NCBI GenBank assembly: GCA_020025075.1
Contig: JAHHSR010000011.1
Span: 1 to 44,314 of the forward strand
Source: Pectinatus sp.
GTDB taxonomy: Bacteria; Bacillota; Negativicutes; Selenomonadales; Selenomonadaceae
Length of the DNA stretch: 44,314 nucleotides
Direction of reading: 5' to 3'
The notes beneath the pieces were generated by a model. The model saw nothing but the letters and a program-made list of their open reading frames with translations. It searched no databases and was not told the DNA's origin. Below, one piece after another: positions 17,022 to 25,926 of the stretch. Both the position numbers and the translations under genes were made by a program. Position 1 is the first letter of the stretch. Every line of letters starts with the position of its first letter.

Positions 17022-18467
17022 TTAACGGAAGAAACGCTGAAATTCATAATCTGAAGGCGCCTCGTTGATGGGATAATCAGCTAGGAGCAAAAGCTCGATA
17101 TTTTTTTCATAGCGCGTGGCAACAAAAGAGGCCACAGAGGTCGCCTTTTCGTCAAATGCTTTGGCAAGAATGATGCCGTGAGAAATATCAAGCGCATCTA
17201 GCTGCCCTAAAAGCAGGTAGATATCAGAAGCTGTGGCGCTGGAAGGGACGATTTTCCAGATGGCCTCGCCATTGGTAAGAAGGTCTACCGTGCCGCCTGT
17301 GGGACAGGCAATATTGGCGCGAGTACTTTTATATGTCTTTTGTGCTTTGAAATGAGCTGCGAGGCGATGTGCGAGTAAGGTGACGGGAAGCTCTGTGCGC
17401 GCCGTGATGATGTCGAGATAGTGCTTTTTCTCCAGCTCTGCTTTGATGCGGTTGCAAAGGTCGCGGAAGTTTTCATCGCGTATGAAATCATTTTTTGTAA
17501 TCGTTGAAGTGAAGCCGTAAATGAGTTCGATTTCGCCTCGGATGCGATTGTATTTATCGCTATGTGAGCTGACGATACCAAGGTCATAAAGCTGATGGAA
17601 TAAGATGACGCGCTCGTGGGAAAGGATGTCAAGGCCTTGATTGTTCTTCGTGACATGATAAGGCTCATAGTTTTTTGGCGGCTGCATTTCCATGTCGAGA
17701 TATTGCTGCGGCGTCGGTGCATAGCCAAAGGTCAAAAGAGCGCGCCAGCCGCTGCGCCCTTTTAGTTCTTTTTTGTAAATAAGAGGCTCATTGCAGCGCT
17801 TTTGGGCATTAAAGTAGACGGGCGAGATAGCATTTACATTCCAGGTTTTGTCATTGCCGCTGTCGCCGTGCAGGCTGACGGTGAGCGTTAAAAGCGGGCT
17901 GTCTCCTTCTAAAAAGCGTCGGTAGCGAGCGCCGAGAAGGGGAATGATTTTTTTCGTGTAGATTTGCTTTCTCGTTTCGACGAGGTCTTTTAAGTTGCCG
18001 ATGGTAATGCTCGTGCCGTGGCCATATTCGGAGACATTTTCAATTATCGTTGCCGTTATGGGGCGGTCGATGCGCAGCTCCGTAATCATTGTGCCAATAT
18101 TTTCCGTATAATGGCGCGTCTTAAAATTAATGAGCGTTCCGGCGGCAGCAATTGATTGCTTCATGCCAAGGCCATGTTCGTTGAGCGTTGTGCCCCCTGA
18201 GGTACCGCCGGGAGAAAGAGCTTCACTTAGCTGGGCTGTCTTTATGCCGCAGGCATTGTCGGTGATTTTTAGATATGATTTTTGTTTTTGGGCAAAAATA
18301 CCGATGTCTATATCTACGTTGAGCATCTGCCCTTCGAGGCGGGCGGCAATGCTGTTATCAATAAATTCCGATAAGATATCCACATAATTGAAATTGTTTT
18401 TCCCCAGTTCATCTAAAAGGCGATTATCTGGTCTGATATTAATGGGAAAGGTATCGTGAATGCGCAA
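17022..18467 (-). CDS. GHKL (HSP90/MORC-like) ATPase with unassigned C-terminal domain
   Basis: 481-residue predicted ATPase, cytosolic. The N-terminal GHKL fold has N-box SEFIDNSIAA (E34, D37, N38), a variant DxGxG motif DNACG (70-74, first Gly replaced by Ala) and a lid GGTSGG with HGLGMKQ (98-104), resembling MORC-like and gyrase/HSP90 ATPases rather than histidine kinases. The C-terminal part (about 385-481) reads GGTVDLL then IWKIVPSSATASD. The spacing resembles the D...(E/x)xK core of nucleases fused to such ATPases, but the E and K positions are K and V. The start is TTG with AGAGGTGA. It lies 30 bp after pyrR, with no obvious link to pyrimidines. A defence or DNA-related role is only an inference. 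Confidence 0.7.
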   Translation of the reverse strand: MRIHDTFPINIRPDNRLLDELGKNNFNYVDILSEFIDNSIAARLEGQMLNVDIDIGIFAQKQKSYLKITDNACGIKTAQLSEALSPGGTSGGTTLNEHGLGMKQSIAAAGTLINFKTRHYTENIGTMITELRIDRPITATIIENVSEYGHGTSITIGNLKDLVETRKQIYTKKIIPLLGARYRRFLEGDSPLLTLTVSLHGDSGNDKTWNVNAISPVYFNAQKRCNEPLIYKKELKGRSGWRALLTFGYAPTPQQYLDMEMQPPKNYEPYHVTKNNQGLDILSHERVILFHQLYDLGIVSSHSDKYNRIRGEIELIYGFTSTITKNDFIRDENFRDLCNRIKAELEKKHYLDIITARTELPVTLLAHRLAAHFKAQKTYKSTRANIACPTGGTVDLLTNGEAIWKIVPSSATASDIYLLLGQLDALDISHGIILAKAFDEKATSVASFVATRYEKNIELLLLADYPINEAPSDYEFQRFFR

Positions 18468-18497
18468 AATATCACCTCTTTTCGCTGCGCAAAAAAT

Positions 18498-19043
18498 TTA
18501 TTTTTTTATTATGACGCAATCGCTTGTGTCCGTTTCTTCCAAGCGTACACTGATGATTTCTCGATTCGAGGTAGGAACGTTTTTGCCGATGTAGTCGGCG
18601 CGGATGGGAAGTTCACGATGTCCCCTATCGACGAGAACGGCAGCTTGGATGGAAGACGGGCGGCCAAGGTCAATGAGGGCGTTTAAGGCAGAACGTATAG
18701 TCCTTCCAGTATAAAGTACATCATCGACGAGAACAATGCATTTGTCGTTGATGCCATCTGGCACGCTTGTCTCGCGCACGATGGGCTGATAAGAAAGCGT
18801 GGAAAGGTCGTCGCGGTAGAGGGTGATGTCTAAGATGCCGACAGGCACTTTTTCCCCTTCAATGTGTTCAATGATTTTTGAAAGTCGCTGCGCAAGCGGT
18901 ACGCCGCGCGTGCGGATACCGATGAGCATGAGATTTTGGCAGCCTTTATTGCGTTCGATTATTTCGTGGGCAATGCGCGTTAAGGCGCGGCGGATGCCAT
19001 CTTTGTCGAGCAAAATAGTATCTGTATTGGTCGTGTTGGGCAT
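18498..19043 (-). CDS. pyrR: PyrR, pyrimidine regulator / uracil phosphoribosyltransferase
   Basis: RNA-binding attenuator of pyrimidine genes that also has uracil phosphoribosyltransferase activity. Length 181 matches. The PRPP-binding loop is VLVDDVLYTGRTIRSAL (about 100-116). Its ribosome binding site AGAGGA lies in the last codons of rluD, 2 bp upstream. No pyr biosynthetic genes or uracil permease follow; the next gene is a GHKL ATPase. Confidence 0.95.
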   Translation of the reverse strand: MPNTTNTDTILLDKDGIRRALTRIAHEIIERNKGCQNLMLIGIRTRGVPLAQRLSKIIEHIEGEKVPVGILDITLYRDDLSTLSYQPIVRETSVPDGINDKCIVLVDDVLYTGRTIRSALNALIDLGRPSSIQAAVLVDRGHRELPIRADYIGKNVPTSNREIISVRLEETDTSDCVIIKK

Positions 19044-19045
19044 AT

Positions 19046-19969
19046 TTATCCTCTTTTGCGTAGTTTTGTTAAAATTTGCCTCATATCATATGGCAGGGGG
19101 GCGACAAAACGCATTTTCTGTCCCGTTTTTGGGTGTGTAAGTTCTAAGGTCAAGGAATGCAGTGCTTGGCCTTCTATTTTTTTATCGAGGGGATTTTTGC
19201 ATTTTGAATAGCGTGGGTCGCCGAGGAGCGGATGGCCAATATGAGCCATATGCACCCTTATTTGGTGCGTTCGTCCCGTAAGCAGACGACATTGAATGAG
19301 ACTATAGCGTTTAAAGCGCTCTAGAGCGCGAAAAAGCGTTGTTGCGGGCTTGCCTTTGCCGTAGAGAACGGCCATTTTTTTTCTGTCAGCAGGGCTGCGT
19401 CCGATATTTCCTTCTACTTTTCCCCTGTCTTGTGCCAAATGTCCGTTGATAATGGCAAGATAAGTGCGCACGGCTTTTTTTTGAGCGATTTGCTCGGCGA
19501 GACAAAGGTGTGCGGTATCGTTCTTGGCGACTACCATGACGCCCGAGGTATCTTTGTCGAGGCGATGGACGATGCCGGGGCGAATCATGCCATTGATGCC
19601 CGAAAGGTCATGGCAATGGTATAAAAGAGCGTTTACCAAGGTCCCTGAATAGACGCCCGGCGCGGGATGGACTGTCATGCCGCGCTTTTTATTTACGACG
19701 ATTATATCATTATCCTCATAAAGAATGTCGAGGGGAATGTTTTCTGGTTCAATTGCAAGCTTTTGGGGTTCGGGAACGTCAATGGTGACAATATCACCGT
19801 TTTTGAGGCGATAATTGGCTTTTTGCACTTTGCCATTGACTAAGATGGCTTCACTATTTTCAATTAATTTTTGGATGAAGGAGCGCGAAAGGTCGCAGTC
19901 TTGTGTGCTTAAAAAAGCATCGAGGCGTTTGCCGGACGCGTCGCTTATGGCATAAGTGTATTTTGTCAA
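19046..19969 (-). CDS. rluD: RluD-family 23S rRNA pseudouridine synthase
   Basis: Makes pseudouridine in large-subunit rRNA. An N-terminal S4 RNA-binding domain (about 15-75) is followed by the synthase domain with HRLDKDTSG (about 136-144, catalytic Asp) and GRTHQIRVH. Length 307 is typical. The start is TTG, overlapping the lspA stop (TTGA). It follows lspA, a standard neighbour. Confidence 0.92.
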   Translation of the reverse strand: MTKYTYAISDASGKRLDAFLSTQDCDLSRSFIQKLIENSEAILVNGKVQKANYRLKNGDIVTIDVPEPQKLAIEPENIPLDILYEDNDIIVVNKKRGMTVHPAPGVYSGTLVNALLYHCHDLSGINGMIRPGIVHRLDKDTSGVMVVAKNDTAHLCLAEQIAQKKAVRTYLAIINGHLAQDRGKVEGNIGRSPADRKKMAVLYGKGKPATTLFRALERFKRYSLIQCRLLTGRTHQIRVHMAHIGHPLLGDPRYSKCKNPLDKKIEGQALHSLTLELTHPKTGQKMRFVAPLPYDMRQILTKLRKRG

Positions 19970-20406
19970 TCTTTTGGAAGCCCCTTTATTGATAATTGGT
20001 AGATGATTAAAAAAACGCCGCAGACGATGGCTATATCGGCAATGTTAAAGACAGGCCAAAAGCGAAAGTCAAAAAAATCTATCACATAGCCTAATGTGAG
20101 GCGGTCGGCTAGATTGCCGGCAGCTCCGCCGATGAGCAGCGTGAGACCCGTCTTCATGAGAGGCGGTAGTTTTCGTAATTTCCTGTAAAAAAATAACGCG
20201 GTAGCGAGCAAAGCGCAGGTTACCGCGACAAAAACAGGGCGATAAGCGGCTAAAACGCCGAAGGCCGCACCGGGATTTTGGATATATGTTATGTAGAAAA
20301 AATTTTTGATAACGATATGAGAAGCTCCCGGCAACATGAATTTAGCAACGCAATATTTTGTGCTAAAATCGAGCAGAAAGATGGCAATGATGCCTAAAAT
20401 ATACAT
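19966..20406 (-). CDS. lspA: Lipoprotein signal peptidase (SPase II)
   Basis: Inner-membrane aspartyl protease that cleaves prolipoproteins. Four hydrophobic segments and the conserved blocks NPGAAFGV, GGAAGNLADR (catalytic Asp) and VFNIADIAI (second Asp) are present. ATG 20406 (146 aa) has GAGG 6 nt upstream and is preferred; a TTG four codons earlier overlaps the ylmH stop. Confidence 0.94.
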   Translation of the reverse strand: MYILGIIAIFLLDFSTKYCVAKFMLPGASHIVIKNFFYITYIQNPGAAFGVLAAYRPVFVAVTCALLATALFFYRKLRKLPPLMKTGLTLLIGGAAGNLADRLTLGYVIDFFDFRFWPVFNIADIAIVCGVFLIIYQLSIKGLPKD

Positions 20407-20414
20407 GATATGCC

Positions 20415-21197
20415 TCAAATATAGCGCTTGAGCAAGATGCCGATGCGCCCTTTTTTTGTGGTACCGGTTATTTCACAAATTTCGAGTCGGCCTCGGCCGC
20501 GTATGGAAAGAACATCGCCTTCTTTTACGGCTTGTGAGGCATTTTTGACAGATTGCCAGTTGAGCTTTATTTTTTCAGCGGCAATTTCGCTGGCCATCTT
20601 GCTGCGCGAAGTGCCGTAGCCGGCTGCGGCGATTGAATCGAGTCGCAAAGAAGCCACGGTGGCCCTAATCTCTTTGCAGCGCTCTTCACGCGGAGCAATG
20701 GAGTCCATCTGGCCTTTGACACAGCTTACGCTGGCCTTGCCAACCGAGGTCAAATTTTCAAGTACGAAAGAAGACGTTTTTTCTAGGCAAAGCACCTTGG
20801 CACACCCTGGGGCAAAAATAATGTCGCCAAAATTTTTTCGTTCTAGTCCGAGGCCCATTAAGGCGCCTAAGACGTCGCGATGTGAAGGGCGATAGAATTT
20901 GTCATTCCAAGTGATATCAAGGACACAAAGGCCGTAATTTACGGTCCCTTTAAAGTCGGGGTCGCAAAATGAAGCGCAGGCTCTTTCAGCGCCGAGGTAG
21001 CCGCCGTCGAAGTCGAGCTTTAAAGCGTAGTTGGCAGCTACAGTTTCAGCGATTTCTTGGCCAAAAGGGTCTAAAAAAGCGCTAGTTCTAAAGCGTCCCG
21101 TTTTTTTGACGGCCTCAGCGTAATCAGTAAGGCGCACGGCGGCTTCTTCGCCTTCCGTGCCTTTGTAAAAGCGAATAATCTTTTCTCTTTCAGCCAT
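20415..21197 (-). CDS. ylmH: YlmH-like S4-domain RNA-binding protein
   Basis: RNA-binding protein of the YlmH family; Bacillus relatives act in ribosome-associated quality control and are linked to division genes. The S4 domain is at the C-terminus (about 185-245, SRSKMASEIAAEKIKLNW and GDVLSIRGRGR). The true start is ATG 21197 (260 aa), preceded by GGGGA and sharing one base with the proC stop (TAATG); a longer frame into proC lacks a ribosome binding site. DivIVA and YggT, common neighbours, are absent. Confidence 0.88.
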   Translation of the reverse strand: MAEREKIIRFYKGTEGEEAAVRLTDYAEAVKKTGRFRTSAFLDPFGQEIAETVAANYALKLDFDGGYLGAERACASFCDPDFKGTVNYGLCVLDITWNDKFYRPSHRDVLGALMGLGLERKNFGDIIFAPGCAKVLCLEKTSSFVLENLTSVGKASVSCVKGQMDSIAPREERCKEIRATVASLRLDSIAAAGYGTSRSKMASEIAAEKIKLNWQSVKNASQAVKEGDVLSIRGRGRLEICEITGTTKKGRIGILLKRYI

Positions 21198-21997
21198 TAA
21201 TTTTTCCCCATTGCCTTTGATTTTTCCACGGCGGATGTGACAGCATCGATTAAGGCACCGCGTACGCCACATTTTTCCATGGTGCGTACACCTTCAATCG
21301 TTGTGCCGCCTGGCGATGTTACCTGGTCGCGCAGCTGGCCGGGATGTAGGCCGCTTTCAAGTACCATCTTGGCAGAGCCTAAAACGGTCTGGGCAGCAAG
21401 TTTTATTGCATCGGCGCGTTTTAGGCCGTTTAAGACGCCAGCATCGGCAAGGGCATCGATGATGATGAAGACGAAAGCAGGACCACTGCCTGAAAGACCA
21501 GATACGGCATCAATGAGTTTTTCGGGGACGATAATTGCCTCGCCGGCAGAGGCAAAGAGCTTTTGAATCAGCGCGCCTTGCTTTTCGCTGGCTTTAGTGC
21601 CGAGCGATAAGGCCGACATGCCTTCTTTGACAGACATTGGTGTATTGGGCATGACGCGGATGATGGGATTTTGCGGGAAGTTTTCTTGCAAGGTTTTTAG
21701 GGTGATGCCGGCAATTATAGAAACGATGAGTGTGTCCTTTTTCAGATGGGACTTTATTTCATCAAATGCTGCTTGAGCAACTTGTGGTTTGATGGCTAAA
21801 ATGAGCACATCCGAAGAAGCACAAAATTTTTCTGCGCCAACAAAGGCATTGATGTGGTATTTTTCCATAAGGAATTTGCAGCGGCTTTCCTTGTGGTCGG
21901 AGACATTTATTTGTTGCGGTGAGACGATGTGAGAAGAGGTGATGCCGGCGATAATTGCTTCGGCCATTGCACCGCCACCGATAAAATTTACGTTCAT
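21197..21997 (-). CDS. proC: Pyrroline-5-carboxylate reductase
   Basis: Last step of proline synthesis: P5C to proline with NAD(P)H. The Rossmann start FIGGGAMAEAIIAG is at 5-18, and the C-terminal block LRDQVTSPGGTTIEGV is diagnostic. Length 266 is typical. ATG with AAAGGA upstream. proB and proA are in the same orientation 7-9 kb upstream, so the proline pathway is complete in the window but split. Confidence 0.96.
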   Translation of the reverse strand: MNVNFIGGGAMAEAIIAGITSSHIVSPQQINVSDHKESRCKFLMEKYHINAFVGAEKFCASSDVLILAIKPQVAQAAFDEIKSHLKKDTLIVSIIAGITLKTLQENFPQNPIIRVMPNTPMSVKEGMSALSLGTKASEKQGALIQKLFASAGEAIIVPEKLIDAVSGLSGSGPAFVFIIIDALADAGVLNGLKRADAIKLAAQTVLGSAKMVLESGLHPGQLRDQVTSPGGTTIEGVRTMEKCGVRGALIDAVTSAVEKSKAMGKN

Positions 21998-22033
21998 TAT
22001 GAAAATCCTTTCTAGCTTTTGGTAAAAATCTGA

Positions 22034-22525
22034 CTATTCCCAGGGGAGGCGGTCAGACCCCTTGCCTGAGGTGGGAGTGTGTATGTCGGCAATGCTGACA
22101 TTGACATTTTTTGGCGAGCACAAAAAGATGTTGTCGCCGACGCGATTTATTGCTCCGTCGAGTGCATAGGTGACACCGCTCATGAAGTCGATGATACGGG
22201 TTGCCGTTTCAGCATCGGTTCTTTCAAAATTTAAGAGAATGGGCTTGGCGGATTTGAGATGATTGGCAATTTGCTGCACATCATCGTAAGAGGTAGGTTC
22301 AACTATTACAACACGCATCGGCTTATTTAATTCTGATGGGATATTTTGTTCACCATTAGAAAAGCCGGCTACGGCAGCGCGAAAGTCGACAACGTTATCT
22401 TGGTTTGGGGGAATAGAATAATCGTCTTCTACTTCCTCATATTCTTCTATATTTTGCTCGTCGGCAAAGGTATCTTGCTCATTTTTGTCGTTGCCTTTGT
22501 TGCCGAATCCGTTAAAAAGTTTCAT
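22034..22525 (-). CDS. sepF: Cell division protein SepF
   Basis: FtsZ-membrane anchor acting with or instead of FtsA. An N-terminal region rich in acidic residues and Asn is followed by the SepF core (about 65-150: VVIVEPTSYDDVQQIANHL, ILLNFERTD, IDFMSGVTYALDG). ATG 22525 (163 aa) has AAGGAG 6 nt upstream; the longer frame runs back into yggS. The gap to yggS is 10 bp. Confidence 0.94.
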   Translation of the reverse strand: MKLFNGFGNKGNDKNEQDTFADEQNIEEYEEVEDDYSIPPNQDNVVDFRAAVAGFSNGEQNIPSELNKPMRVVIVEPTSYDDVQQIANHLKSAKPILLNFERTDAETATRIIDFMSGVTYALDGAINRVGDNIFLCSPKNVNVSIADIHTPTSGKGSDRLPWE

Positions 22526-22535
22526 TTTTTTCTCC

Positions 22536-23222
22536 TTAATATTGACGTGGGCCAAAGATGGCAGTGCCGACGCGGACAACATTGGCGCCAGCCGTTATTG
22601 CAATTTCATAGTCGTGTGTCATGCCCATTGATAATAGCTCGATTTTGGAGTTTGGCAGGCAAGACTTTTGGGTGCGTTCGAATAAAGCGCGCATTTTTTC
22701 AAAAAGTGGCCTTACTTTTTCAGCCTCTAAGTTGGGGGCAATAAACATAAGCCCGCGCAAGTTGAGATGTTCCATTTGGTCGACAGCCTTTAAAAGCGGG
22801 TCAAGGTCTTCGAGATAGACACCCGTCTTGCTTTCTTCTTTCACGAGGTTGACCTGAACGAGCACATCTTGTATTTTGCCAATTTTTTCTGCTTCTTTGT
22901 TGATGGCACAGGCAAGTTTTTCACTGTCTACTGACTCAATCATGTCGAAAAGGGTGACGGCATGCTTTACTTTATTCGTCTGCAAGTGGCCGATGAGATG
23001 CCATTTGACATTTCTTTCCAGCAGAGCTTTTTTTTGCATGGCCTCTTGGACGCGGTTTTCGCCAATTATCGTGGCACCGGCATCAATTGCTTCTCTCATT
23101 TCTTCAACGGTATGATTTTTTGTCACAGCGACGAGCGTGACATCTGGACCAAAGGCCGCAGGACGGTTTTTGGCAGCACGGACTATATTTTCTCGAACAG
23201 AGGCTAAATTTTCCTTAATCAT
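22536..23222 (-). CDS. yggS: YggS-family PLP homeostasis protein
   Basis: Single-domain PLP-binding protein (PLPBP), alanine-racemase fold, involved in vitamin B6 and amino acid balance with no known catalytic activity. The PLP lysine lies in LVAVTKNHT (about 30-38); VKWHLIGHLQTNK and SMGMTHDYEIAI are also conserved. ATG with GAGGTGT upstream. On the minus strand TATAAT (23249-23244) upstream may be a -10 element, but the -35 is poor. Confidence 0.93.
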   Translation of the reverse strand: MIKENLASVRENIVRAAKNRPAAFGPDVTLVAVTKNHTVEEMREAIDAGATIIGENRVQEAMQKKALLERNVKWHLIGHLQTNKVKHAVTLFDMIESVDSEKLACAINKEAEKIGKIQDVLVQVNLVKEESKTGVYLEDLDPLLKAVDQMEHLNLRGLMFIAPNLEAEKVRPLFEKMRALFERTQKSCLPNSKIELLSMGMTHDYEIAITAGANVVRVGTAIFGPRQY

Positions 23223-23298
23223 GGCTTACACCTCGAAAATAAGATTATATCTTTATTTATTTCCCTCTTGCTATTTTATTTTCCTGCCAAATTAATGA

Positions 23299-24120
23299 TT
23301 AATGTCTTTTAGGGCGCAGGCAAAATATTGCTCCATGTCGCCCAGTCTTGCCATGCTCAGCCCGATAGGAAAAATAGCTGTCATTAAAGCAAGCTGTGCA
23401 AGGTGGCAAGCCGCCAATGCACTCTTTTTTTAGGCCGTGTTTTTGTAAGAGCGCTAAGTTTGCCTGATAGAGGGAAAAATGAAGTTTCCCCTGAGCGCGA
23501 AAGAGAATAGAAGTTGCAGCATCGCCATAAAAATTATCAAAGCTGCCGAAGCGGGATTTCATTTGAGTGAGAAAGTCGTCACTTACGCTATAACATTCGC
23601 CGCCAATACAAGGCCCAATGGCAGCAAGGCAATCAGAAGGCCTGGTGCCAAAATGTTTTTGCATTGCCGCAAGGGCGTTTCCGGCGATATCACCATAGGT
23701 ACCGCGCCAGCCTGCGTGCAAAAGAGCAATGACCTTATTTTGTGCATCGTAAAGGAAAAGTGGTGCGCAGTCGGCAAAAAAGAGCAAAAGAGGTACGTCT
23801 TCTTCGGCGGTGATGAGGCCGTCGACGCCTTTGATGACATTTTCTAAGTTTTTGGCTCCCTTGCCGCAGTCTTTGGCCGTGACAACTTTTACAGTATTGC
23901 TGTGTACTTGCTCACAGCAGACGGACTGTGCATAATCAAGGTTTAAGGCCTCGAAAAAGCGGCGCCTGTTTTCATTGACTGCAAGCGGGTCATCGCCGAC
24001 GTGCAGGCCGAGGTTGAGGCTTTGAAAAAAGCCACGACTTACGCCAGCATCTCTTTCGGAGACGGCGGCGCAGAGGGAAGAAATACCCTTAAAAATGGGG
24101 GGGACGTAGTATTTTAGCAT
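23299..24120 (-). CDS. pgeF: Peptidoglycan editing factor PgeF (YfiH/DUF152)
   Basis: Zinc-dependent multicopper-oxidase-fold hydrolase; family members edit peptidoglycan precursors and act on purine nucleosides. Ligand motifs are EQVHSNTV, FFADCAPLFLYD and ALLHAGWRGT, with IGPCIGGECYSV. ATG 24120 (273 aa) with AGGA 7 nt upstream is preferred; the longer frame overlaps the preceding radical SAM gene. The gap to that gene is 10 bp. Confidence 0.93.
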   Translation of the reverse strand: MLKYYVPPIFKGISSLCAAVSERDAGVSRGFFQSLNLGLHVGDDPLAVNENRRRFFEALNLDYAQSVCCEQVHSNTVKVVTAKDCGKGAKNLENVIKGVDGLITAEEDVPLLLFFADCAPLFLYDAQNKVIALLHAGWRGTYGDIAGNALAAMQKHFGTRPSDCLAAIGPCIGGECYSVSDDFLTQMKSRFGSFDNFYGDAATSILFRAQGKLHFSLYQANLALLQKHGLKKECIGGLPPCTACFNDSYFSYRAEHGKTGRHGAIFCLRPKRH

Positions 24121-24130
24121 AAAATTTCCT

Positions 24131-25852
24131 TTAGCAGACACCGCAGCGTTTGCAGCCATCGAAGCAGCGCGGTGTATTTTTTAGCATTTTGGCCATTTCT
24201 AGCTCGTGGATGAAATAGGCTTTTTTTACACCCATGTCAAGTTTATCCCAAGGGAGTATTTCATCAAAATCGCGCTGGCGATAAAGATAAAAATCCTCTT
24301 TGAGGTTCATTTCCTTCATTTTTTGGCGAAATTTTTTGCTGCCACCAGCTAAAAATGACGCGTATAAAATTTTTCCTAAACGCCTGTCGCCTCGCGATAA
24401 AATACCCTGTAGATATGAATCGCGCGGTACCTCGATAAGGCATTCAATGCGCTTGTTGGCCTTTAAGCTTTCCTTGATGTGGCGCAAAAAGGCGGCCGTT
24501 TCTTTCATGTCTGCCATCGGCAGCCATTGAAAAGGCGTAAATGGCTTGGGGACAAAAGGATTGATGCTCAAGGTGAGCTTGCCATGTGCTCCTTTTTCAT
24601 CCATATATTGGCGGAGGTTATTGGCCATGTCGATAATAGCCTCGATATCTTCAGCCGTTTCATCGGGTAGGCCGACCATGATGTAGAGGCGGTAATTGCG
24701 CACGCCAGCTTTTATTCCCATATCAATGGATTGATAGAGGTGTTCTTCTTCGATACCCTTGTTGATAATTTTGCGGATTTTTTTGCTGCCCGCTTCGGGA
24801 GCTAGGGTTAGCGTGCGCTGGCCGCTAGCAGCAAGCGAATTGACGAGAGTTTGTGTTACAGAGTCGGCGCGGAAAGAAGCTACGGACATAGGATGTTCAT
24901 TATCCCTTATGAAATGGCAGATAGCATCTATATCTGGGTGGTCGGAAATGGCCGCTCCCATGAGGCCGATTTTTTTATGTGGCGGCACTTTTTCTATCTG
25001 GGCCTTGATGGTGGCGAGACTTCTGTTGCGCGGCTTGCGGAAGCAGTAGCCTGCCATGCAAAAGCGACAATGGCGGCCGCAGCCGCGCGCTGTTTCAATG
25101 AGGTAAAAATTAAATTCTGTATGCTCGCTATTTATGACAGTGTGAGCGGGATAAGCATCGAGGTCTTTGACCCACTGGCGCTTTATGGTCTCTGGTATGC
25201 CTTCTGCTACGGTGATTTTTTCAATCGTGCCATCAGCGTGATAAGAAGGCGTATAAAAGCGCGGCACGTAAATGCCGGGAATTTGGGCGAGATTAAATAA
25301 TAGCTGTGCGCGAGAGAGGTTTTCCTGCTTGGCCTTATGATAGGCATCGAGTAAGGCATTTATCGTTTCTTCGCCCTCGCCAACGATGAAAGAATCAATA
25401 AAGTCAGCAAGCGGTTCGGGATTGAAGGTAGAACAAGGACCGCCTGCGATAACAAGTGGGTCGCTATCGTCGCGCTCGTTGCTAAGCAGCTTGACTTTAC
25501 CAAGTTCAAGCATGGAGAGGACATTAAAATAGTCAAGTTCAAAGGATATGGCAAAGGCCACAATCTTAAATTCGTAGAGCGGTTTTTGCGATTCCAGGCT
25601 CAAAAGCGGCGTGCGTGAATTTTTATATTCTTTCATCAGCTGCTGCTTGGGCAAGAAGAAGCGCTCGGCAGCGCTATCCGGGCGCTTGTTTATCTGTTCA
25701 TAGATTATATGCATGCCCAAATTGGACATGCCAACATTGTAGTGATTAGGATAACATAAAGCAATTTTGGTGCGAATACCAGCGGGGAAAATGCTATAAC
25801 CGCTTTCTTGTTCCAAAATGTCTTTGAGGTGCTTTTTTATTTTCCAGGACAA
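24131..25852 (-). CDS. Radical SAM protein, TIGR03960-like
   Basis: Radical SAM enzyme with an N-terminal B12-binding-like region (about 1-190) and the cluster motif RGCGRHCRFC (near 255-264). It ends in an extra cysteine motif CFDGCKRCGVC that could hold another cluster. It resembles the TIGR03960 family, usually followed by a DUF2344 partner and RNase E/G; here pgeF follows, so the partner is missing locally. The reaction is unknown. Start is TTG with GGAGGT 7 nt upstream. The short gap to pgeF suggests cotranscription. Confidence 0.85.
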   Translation of the reverse strand: MSWKIKKHLKDILEQESGYSIFPAGIRTKIALCYPNHYNVGMSNLGMHIIYEQINKRPDSAAERFFLPKQQLMKEYKNSRTPLLSLESQKPLYEFKIVAFAISFELDYFNVLSMLELGKVKLLSNERDDSDPLVIAGGPCSTFNPEPLADFIDSFIVGEGEETINALLDAYHKAKQENLSRAQLLFNLAQIPGIYVPRFYTPSYHADGTIEKITVAEGIPETIKRQWVKDLDAYPAHTVINSEHTEFNFYLIETARGCGRHCRFCMAGYCFRKPRNRSLATIKAQIEKVPPHKKIGLMGAAISDHPDIDAICHFIRDNEHPMSVASFRADSVTQTLVNSLAASGQRTLTLAPEAGSKKIRKIINKGIEEEHLYQSIDMGIKAGVRNYRLYIMVGLPDETAEDIEAIIDMANNLRQYMDEKGAHGKLTLSINPFVPKPFTPFQWLPMADMKETAAFLRHIKESLKANKRIECLIEVPRDSYLQGILSRGDRRLGKILYASFLAGGSKKFRQKMKEMNLKEDFYLYRQRDFDEILPWDKLDMGVKKAYFIHELEMAKMLKNTPRCFDGCKRCGVC

Positions 25853-25873
25853 ATTTTACCTCCAGTTAATAAT

Positions 25874-25920
25874 AAAAAAGGCTATCCGGCGCTGCTCAGG
25901 CAGCATTAGCTCGGACAGCC
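25874..25920 (-). terminator. Terminator after nrdR
   Basis: On the minus strand GGCTGTCCG (25920-25912) pairs with CGGATAGCC (25888-25880) with one mismatch. An inner GCTGC/GCAGC stem is present, and a T6 run lies at 25879-25874. Confidence 0.75.
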
Positions 25921-25926
25921 CTAAAA

